Shown: positions 6,218 through 10,313 of the stretch, in pieces
Layout: each line of letters opens with the position of its first letter
Position numbering within the stretch: position 1 is the first letter of the stretch
Assembly (NCBI GenBank): GCA_043758125.1
Contig: JAYVOC010000067.1
Coordinates: forward strand, 1-10,313
From: JANXSD01 sp043758125
GTDB lineage: Bacteria > Bacteroidota > Bacteroidia > AKYH767-A > OLB10
Length of the DNA: 10,313 bases
Reading direction: 5' to 3'
Program-made: the position numbers and the translations under genes
The notes under the pieces: generated by a model
What the model was told of the DNA's origin: nothing
The model's database searches: none
What the model saw: only the letters and a program-made list of their open reading frames with translations

Positions 6218-6645
6218 TGACGATTCGCTGATACAAATTCTTCTATTCGATTTTTAATTTCGTCGCGTATGATTCGCGTGAAAGAAAGTTTCTCTTCGTG
6301 TGTTCCTGATAAAGAAGAAGGATCAGTAAATGACCAGTGTAATTTTTGTCCTGGACCTGGGAAAATGGGACATCGTTCAGCACTTGCTTCATCACAAACG
6401 GTAATTACGAATTGAAATAATTTGCTAGATTTAAAAAATTCGAAAACATCTTTAGTTCGGTTTGATGAAATATCGATTCCAACTTCCATCATTGCTTCAA
6501 CAACTATTGGGTTTAAAGTGCCAGGTTCTAACCCGGCACTTTCAGCAATAAAATTATTACCAGCAATATTATTAAGAAAAGCTTCTGCCATCTGACTTCT
6601 TGCAGAATTATGAATGCAAACGAATAATACATTTTGCTTGTTCAT
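6211..6645 (-). CDS. arsC: Arsenate reductase, LMW-phosphatase-fold type (ArsC)
   Basis: 144-aa cytoplasmic enzyme that reduces arsenate to arsenite. The fold is that of low-molecular-weight tyrosine phosphatases: P-loop VCIHNSARS (9-17) with nucleophile Cys10 and Arg16 in CX5R, then SQMAEAF. A second redox region, VCDEASAERCP (83-93), gives Cys84 and Cys92, matching the relay cysteines of the thioredoxin-coupled S. aureus pI258/B. subtilis ArsC class, here eight residues apart where pI258 has seven. The catalytic Asp lies in FTDPSS (106-111). Last gene of the ars operon, 5 bp after the aquaporin gene. Its product arsenite would feed ArsM and perhaps the channel encoded next door. The coupling thiol (thioredoxin or another) cannot be read from sequence. 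Confidence 0.92.
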   Translation of the reverse strand: MNKQNVLFVCIHNSARSQMAEAFLNNIAGNNFIAESAGLEPGTLNPIVVEAMMEVGIDISSNRTKDVFEFFKSSKLFQFVITVCDEASAERCPIFPGPGQKLHWSFTDPSSLSGTHEEKLSFTRIIRDEIKNRIEEFVSANRQK

Positions 6646-6650
6646 GACAT

Positions 6651-7292
6651 TTATTTTGATGTTAGATATTTATAAATAAATACAGCTATAATTGCTCCCA
6701 GTATTGGTGCAGTTAGATAAATCCAAATTGACTGAAGATTTCCAGAAATAATTGCAGGCGCTAATGAACGAAAGGGATTCATTGACGCTCCACAAATAGG
6801 TCCTGCAAAGAGTGCTTCCAAACCAACAACAGCACCTACAGCGATACCTGCTGTAATCCCTTTTTCTTTTGCTCCTGTCGAAACATTAAGGATAACAAGC
6901 ATCAAGAAAAAAGATAATATTAATTCGAGAATAAATGATTGGAGATCGGAACCATAAGGAATGGTAGCACCTAAATTTTTATTTGTTGGAAATAAGAAAT
7001 GCAAAGTAATAGTTGCAAGAATAGCACCAATGAATTGAAAGACTGTATAAGGAAAAACTTCTTTCCATGCAAGTTTTTTAGCAAATGCAAACGCAATTGT
7101 AGCGGCAGGATTTAGATGTGCTCCTGAAATTTCACCGAGAGCATAAATCATCGTCATAACAATCAATCCGAATGTGATAGCAACTCCTAGATGTGTTATC
7201 ATACCACCAGAAACTTCATTAATAATTATTGCACCTGTTCCACAAAATACCAATCCATAAGTGCCGATTAATTCCGATACGTATTTTTTCAT
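6651..7292 (-). CDS. MIP/aquaporin-family channel in the ars operon (AqpS-like)
   Basis: 213-aa, six-helix major intrinsic protein. The first half-helix has HLNPAAT with the canonical NPA at 61-63. The second has GASMNPFRS with NPF at 172-174, an Ala-to-Phe change in the normally invariant box. The Arg that follows (Arg175) keeps the selectivity-filter arginine. Aligned with E. coli AqpZ, the filter histidine falls on Ala160, which implies a wider, less water-selective pore. Its ATG overlaps the arsM stop in an ATGA, so translation is probably coupled. In Sinorhizobium meliloti, AqpS in an ars operon lets arsenite leave the cell; by analogy this channel probably passes As(OH)3 or a methylated arsenical. 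This is inferred from context; glycerol or ammonia transport is not excluded. Confidence 0.88.
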   Translation of the reverse strand: MKKYVSELIGTYGLVFCGTGAIIINEVSGGMITHLGVAITFGLIVMTMIYALGEISGAHLNPAATIAFAFAKKLAWKEVFPYTVFQFIGAILATITLHFLFPTNKNLGATIPYGSDLQSFILELILSFFLMLVILNVSTGAKEKGITAGIAVGAVVGLEALFAGPICGASMNPFRSLAPAIISGNLQSIWIYLTAPILGAIIAVFIYKYLTSK

Positions 7293-8128
7293 TTACAGCA
7301 AACATCTTTATCACAACACGAACTTTCCTTATCCGCATAAACAGTAATGCTAAATATTCCTGCTTTACTATTTTTCATGTTTTCAATTTCAGAGGAAGAT
7401 AAATAAGCTAGGAGAATATCATCGGGAATTAAAATTATTTTTTCTTTTTGAATTTTAATATTTTTAAATCCTGCATTTTTAATGATTTCCAAATACTCGT
7501 CTTTTTGTATCGCTCCGGCAACACATCCAACATACATTTCACTTGCGTTTTTTAATGCGAATGGTAATTCTCCAACCAATACAACGTCAGAGATGCTGAA
7601 GTGACCACCAGGCTTTAATACTCGAAAAATTTCAGCAAAAGCTTGTACTTTATCAGGGACTAAGTTGAGTACGCAATTACTTATGATCACATCCGCTCGA
7701 TTAGGTCCTGATGGAATTTTTTCAATTTCCCCTAAACGAAATTCGACGTTATGAAAATTTAATTTATCTGCATTTTCTCGAGCTTTATCAATCATTATTT
7801 CAGTCATGTCAATTCCGATAACTTTTCCGGTATCTCCAACAATTGATCGGGCAACGAAACAATCATTTCCGGCTCCAGAACCTAAATCAAATACAGTATC
7901 ACCTGACTTTAAATTTGCATATTCAGTAGGCAAACCACAACCTAATCCTAAGTCAGCATCTTTATTATAACCCTCAATATTTGTGTAGTCATCACTCATG
8001 ATAGAATACACTTCAGTAGTGCATCCTCCCGCACCACAACAAGAAGATTTATTTTCAGAAGTTGATTGTTCTGCAATCGCAGCATATTTTTCTTTCACTA
8101 AATTTTTTATTGATTCTGAATTTTCCAT
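7289..8128 (-). CDS. arsM: Arsenite S-adenosylmethionine methyltransferase (ArsM)
   Basis: 279 aa. Transfers methyl groups from SAM to As(III), giving mono- to trimethylated, partly volatile species. Class I methyltransferase core: motif I FDLGSGAGNDC (80-90), then GKVIGIDMTEIMIDKAREN (101-119), the SNCVLNLVPDK segment (150-160) and LKPGGHFSISDV (171-182). The arsenic-binding cysteines of the family are present: Cys64 in GLGCGLPTEYA, Cys152 in SNCVLN and Cys202 in YVGCVAGA. An extra N-terminal SSCCGAGGC (28-36) and a C-terminal SSCC..VCCK tail add further thiols. I start at the ATG at base 8128 (MENSESIKNLVKEKYAAIA), which fits the family; the 14 further open codons upstream overlap the operator. 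It has its own operator before it and overlaps the aquaporin gene by 4 bp. Confidence 0.94.
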   Translation of the reverse strand: MENSESIKNLVKEKYAAIAEQSTSENKSSCCGAGGCTTEVYSIMSDDYTNIEGYNKDADLGLGCGLPTEYANLKSGDTVFDLGSGAGNDCFVARSIVGDTGKVIGIDMTEIMIDKARENADKLNFHNVEFRLGEIEKIPSGPNRADVIISNCVLNLVPDKVQAFAEIFRVLKPGGHFSISDVVLVGELPFALKNASEMYVGCVAGAIQKDEYLEIIKNAGFKNIKIQKEKIILIPDDILLAYLSSSEIENMKNSKAGIFSITVYADKESSCCDKDVCCK

Positions 8129-8142
8129 TTTGTTTTTATTTA

Positions 8143-8170
8143 ATCGTACTATTACGATAATTAACATCAA
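8143..8170 (-). promoter_or_regulatory. Second ArsR operator/promoter module, before arsM
   Basis: The near-palindrome ATCGTACTATTACGAT (8143-8158) differs by one base from the palindrome before arsR. On the minus strand a TTG (bases 8170-8168) lies 9 nt upstream of it and the arsM ATG lies 14 nt downstream, exactly the spacing seen at arsR. I infer an internal, ArsR-controlled promoter for arsM-aquaporin-arsC. The second half-site, TACGATTA, stands where a -7 box would be. Confidence 0.7.
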
Positions 8171-8176
8171 ATTTTT

Positions 8177-8506
8177 TTAACAACAGTTCTTTTTATTAAT
8201 AGGAATATTTAGCAAGTTTAGTAAATAACCTTTTGCTTTTTCGAATTCAATTTCATTAATGCAGTAACAAACTTTAGCGCCTTCAATCTCACCTTTTATT
8301 AGTCCAGCATCTTTTAATTCGCGTAAATGTTGCGACACTGTAGACTGAGAAAGCGGAAGTTCATCAACGATATCTCCACAAACACATGATGATTGTTTAA
8401 GCAAAAGTTGGAGAATTGCAACTCTAGCTGGATGAGCTAATGCTTTCGCATATTGAGCAATTTTATTATCTCTTACTGTAAATTCTTCGTTCTTAGTGCG
8501 CCCCAT
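8177..8506 (-). CDS. arsR: ArsR-family arsenic-responsive repressor
   Basis: 109-aa winged-helix regulator of the ArsR/SmtB family; it binds operator DNA as a dimer and is released by As(III)/Sb(III). The HTH core is AKALAHPARVAILQLLL (20-36), then CVCGDIVDEL (41-50), and the recognition helix PLSQSTVSQHLRELKDAGLI (51-70). Cys41 and Cys43 match the first two cysteines of the classic ELCVCDL metal site; the third is absent there, but CYC (80-82) and a C-terminal CC (108-109) offer other ligands. The start at base 8506 (MGRTKNEEF) fits the family and leaves the operator just upstream; the 16 further open codons run back through the operator and promoter. First gene of the ars operon, 48 bp before arsM. 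Confidence 0.92.
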   Translation of the reverse strand: MGRTKNEEFTVRDNKIAQYAKALAHPARVAILQLLLKQSSCVCGDIVDELPLSQSTVSQHLRELKDAGLIKGEIEGAKVCYCINEIEFEKAKGYLLNLLNIPINKKNCC

Positions 8507-8520
8507 TAATTTATTATTAT

Positions 8521-8548
8521 ATCGTAATATTACGATTAATATTGTCAA
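8521..8548 (-). promoter_or_regulatory. ArsR operator and promoter before arsR
   Basis: Perfect 16-bp palindrome ATCGTAATATTACGAT (8521-8536). On the minus strand TTGACA (8548-8543) begins 9 nt above the palindrome, and TATAAT (8521-8516) overlaps its lower edge. The arsR ATG is 14 nt below. A dimeric ArsR bound here would block the promoter, giving autorepression relieved by arsenite. The TTG to TATAAT distance is longer than the E. coli optimum; a -7 box overlapping the second half-site (TACGATAT, 19 nt after TTG) is the alternative. Confidence 0.75.
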
Positions 8549-8603
8549 GTGCAAAATTTATTTTTTAATTCGCTGTAAATCAAAAGACTTGTTTTTAAAA
8601 TTA

Positions 8604-8764
8604 TACCAATACTTAATATAAATAAGTTCAAAGAGGAGAAGTTATTTTTTATCAAGACGATTTAAAAAAGTCGTTGCATAGCCATTGCCTACGGAACTAT
8701 TTTTTTAAGAAATATTGGTGAAAAAGAACAAGTTTACTGGACTAATTTATATTAAGTGTTGGTA
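8604..8764. mobile_element. MITE-like foldback element of about 161 bp
   Basis: The 28-base ends (8603-8630 and 8738-8765) are inverted copies with three mismatches, beginning ATACCAA[T/C]AC and sharing TTAATATAAA. Farther in, TTAAAAAA (8662-8669) faces TTTTTTAA (8701-8708), and the segments between are also partly complementary; all arms share one centre near 8684, so the whole element can fold into a long hairpin. TTA flanks both ends (8601-8603 and 8765-8767), a possible 3-bp target duplication; a TA duplication around CCAAT...GTTGG is an alternative. It has no coding capacity, so it would depend on a transposase elsewhere. It lies 3' of the permease gene and 5' of the ars promoter, filling most of the 263-bp gap. 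Confidence 0.75.
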
Positions 8765-8769
8765 TTAAG

Positions 8770-9912
8770 TTATTGAGGAACTGATCGTGTGTCAAAAGCA
8801 TCACGCAATCCATTACCTAATAAAGTAAATGACAATACTGTTAAAGCTATTGCAAAACCTGGCCAGATTGCTAAATAAGCAGCATCCACTACAATATATC
8901 CATAATTTTCTTTTATCATCATCCCCCAACTTGGCATTGGAGGTTGTGCTCCCATTCCTAAAAAACTTAGTCCTGCTTCAAGTAAAATTGCAGAAGCGAA
9001 ATTTGATGCAGCAATAACGATTACTGGTCCAATGATGTTAGGTAAAATATGTTTGCTAATTATTCTGCCATTTTTATATCCAAGAGCTCGACCAGCTTCT
9101 ACAAATTGTTGTTCTCTTAATGAAAAGAATTGACCGCGCACTAATCTTGCTACTTCAACCCACATCGTTAATCCTACTGCAATAAATACCTGTGCAAACC
9201 CTTTTCCTAATGCCATTGTAATTGCTACGACTAAAAGCAATGTAGGAATTGACCACACAACATTTATCAACCATAAAATTAAATGATCGATCCATCCACG
9301 AAAAAATCCAGCGATAGCACCTAATGTAATTCCTATCAACAAGGAAATTATTACTGCTATTAATCCTACTGAAAGTGAAACGCGCGTACCAACCATTAAT
9401 CTACTGAATAAGTCTCTGCCAAAACGATCAGTCCCTAAAAGAAAAGTTTTCTTCACTAAACATTTTTCCTTTATGAAAACTTCTGCATTTGAATTTGCCG
9501 CATCTTTTTTGAATCCTAATTGCGTAAGTGATATATTGTTTTCCTGGCCTTTTTCTTTTGAATTACCAGTAAATTCTTCATAAAATAAATCATCACCTTT
9601 TATTTCCCATCTCTGTAAAGGAACAAAAGTGTTGTTTGCTTTAGTTCCATTAAATATTCGTGATATAAAAGTTGATTGTGTAACTTCCGGTCGTGGGATT
9701 TTTAAAAATGTTGCTGTGAAACCAGGATGTTGTAAGCTAATTGGTAAACTCATCGAATTGCTAAATGTGGTATTGTCGGGAACAATCCAGTAACATGCAA
9801 TCGACATCAAGACTGCTAAGGAAATAACGCATAAGCCAAACATAGCAGGACGATGTTGCTTTAATCGTTGCCATGCTAATTTACTTGGTGATATTATTTC
9901 GTTTTGTTTCAA
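8770..9912 (-). CDS. OppC/DppC-type ABC transporter permease
   Basis: 380-aa inner-membrane subunit of a peptide/nickel-type ABC importer. Order: an N-terminal OppC_N segment with TM1 (about 23-43); a ~110-residue periplasmic insert (about 44-155); the family motif LLGTDRFGRDLFSRLMVGTR (158-177); then a BPD permease domain with TMs at about 182-204, 210-232, 238-256, 291-312 and 345-366. The EAA loop, which contacts the ATPase, is EAGRALGYKNGRIISKHILP (272-291). The long insert is larger than in E. coli DppC; similar inserts occur in Bacteroidota homologues. No partner permease, binding protein or ATPase is visible, so these may be elsewhere, as is common in this phylum. The stop codon lies 5 bp from the foldback element. 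Substrate unknown; peptides are likely. Confidence 0.9.
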   Translation of the reverse strand: MKQNEIISPSKLAWQRLKQHRPAMFGLCVISLAVLMSIACYWIVPDNTTFSNSMSLPISLQHPGFTATFLKIPRPEVTQSTFISRIFNGTKANNTFVPLQRWEIKGDDLFYEEFTGNSKEKGQENNISLTQLGFKKDAANSNAEVFIKEKCLVKKTFLLGTDRFGRDLFSRLMVGTRVSLSVGLIAVIISLLIGITLGAIAGFFRGWIDHLILWLINVVWSIPTLLLVVAITMALGKGFAQVFIAVGLTMWVEVARLVRGQFFSLREQQFVEAGRALGYKNGRIISKHILPNIIGPVIVIAASNFASAILLEAGLSFLGMGAQPPMPSWGMMIKENYGYIVVDAAYLAIWPGFAIALTVLSFTLLGNGLRDAFDTRSVPQ

Positions 9913-9944
9913 TTCGAATTATACTCTTTGTTACCGATCTAAAA

Positions 9945-10313
9945 TTATGATTTTTTATTGAGTTTAAGTTTTTTCATCTCATTGGCTATTTCAGTTGCAT
10001 CTGGATTATTTTGATTCTCGAGATGAGCAATCACATTTTTAAAATCATGTTCATTCCGATTCTGACTTAGTTTCCAAGATCCTTCAATAGACGAAATTTT
10101 CATGGAGAAGCCTCTTACACCATTCACTTGTTTTTCAAAATAACCTTCCGACATTGTATCTACTGTTCGAGGTTTGGTTTGTGAATCTTCGTATTTTGCT
10201 TGCAAACGAATGAGATGTGATCGCAAATCTTCGTCTAAAAGTGGATTCAAAAATCCTTTAACTTGTACCGAACGGTAATTCCAAGTAGACACATTTTCTT
10301 TTTCATACCATGA
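9945..10313 (-). CDS. PaiB-like FMN-binding protein, C-terminal part
   Basis: 122 codons are visible; the 5' end lies beyond the right edge. The frame is open to the edge and reads SWYEKENVSTWNYRSVQVKG, matching the PaiB-family signature (WYE...NVPTWNY.AV...G). An internal GTG at 10292 is therefore not the start. PaiB proteins are FMN-binding split-barrel proteins related to pyridoxamine 5'-phosphate oxidases; in Bacillus they are annotated as negative regulators of sporulation and protease genes, though the molecular role is unclear. Further family-like blocks are LLDEDLRSHLIRLQAKYE and the GYFEKQVNGVRGFSMKISSIEGSWKLSQNR region, where GxW-K-SQN is typical of the family's C-terminus. It precedes the permease gene by 32 bp and may share a transcript. 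Confidence 0.82.
   Translation of the reverse strand, partial: SWYEKENVSTWNYRSVQVKGFLNPLLDEDLRSHLIRLQAKYEDSQTKPRTVDTMSEGYFEKQVNGVRGFSMKISSIEGSWKLSQNRNEHDFKNVIAHLENQNNPDATEIANEMKKLKLNKKS

Noticed and set aside
8129..8170. Upstream start for ArsM (MMLIIVIV...)
   Set aside because: The extension overlaps the operator and promoter and does not match the family N-terminus; MENSESIK is better.
7998..8180. Plus-strand ORF opposite arsM 5' end
   Set aside because: Antisense to ArsM and crosses the operator; no domain.
8507..8554. Upstream start for ArsR (MHLTILIV...)
   Set aside because: It would be encoded by the promoter/operator itself; MGRTKNEEF matches homologues.
8829..9017. Plus-strand ORF opposite the ABC permease
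   Set aside because: Antisense shadow with no domain or signal.

Overview
The window looks like a chromosomal segment of a low-GC member of the Bacteroidota, probably of the Chitinophagaceae/Sphingobacteria type. The reasons are weak or absent Shine-Dalgarno sequences, a TTG-N18-TATCTTTG promoter matching the Bacteroidota -33/-7 consensus, a trigger factor with a histidine-rich tail, a lysine/alanine-rich H1-like protein fused to a SWIB domain, and ars proteins of Bacteroidota type. The taxonomy is inferred from these traits, not from a search.

Left part (1-2547, minus strand): a protein quality-control cluster in the classic order tig, clpP, clpX (clpX runs off the left edge). Trigger factor meets nascent chains at the ribosome; ClpP and ClpX form the ATP-dependent protease. 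A terminator-like hairpin lies between clpP and clpX. Upstream of tig are two hairpins and a tRNA-Leu(UAG).

Middle part (2672-6186, plus strand): a flavin-reductase-like split-barrel protein; an unusual intergenic stretch with short direct repeats and a hairpin; a histone H1-like/SWIB fusion closed by a strong terminator; and a VIT1/CCC1-type metal transporter with a recognisable promoter, followed 22 bp later by an N-terminally extended RsmH-family rRNA methyltransferase.

Right part (6211-8506, minus strand): a compact arsenic operon, arsR - arsM - aquaporin - arsC. It holds a repressor, an As(III) methyltransferase, a channel and an arsenate reductase, with no ArsB or Acr3 efflux pump in view. 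Two nearly identical 16-bp palindromes lie before arsR and before arsM with identical geometry (TTG, 9 nt, operator, 14 nt, ATG). This suggests ArsR controls both its own gene and the downstream genes through two separate promoters. The aquaporin has an altered second NPA box (NPF) and no selectivity-filter histidine, which fits a solute channel better than a water-only pore.

Upstream of the ars promoter lies a ~161-bp foldback element with 28-bp imperfect terminal inverted repeats (a MITE-like element). It sits only a few bases past the stop codon of an OppC/DppC-type ABC permease (8770-9912, minus). The right edge holds the C-terminal part of a PaiB-like FMN-binding protein (minus, truncated by the window).
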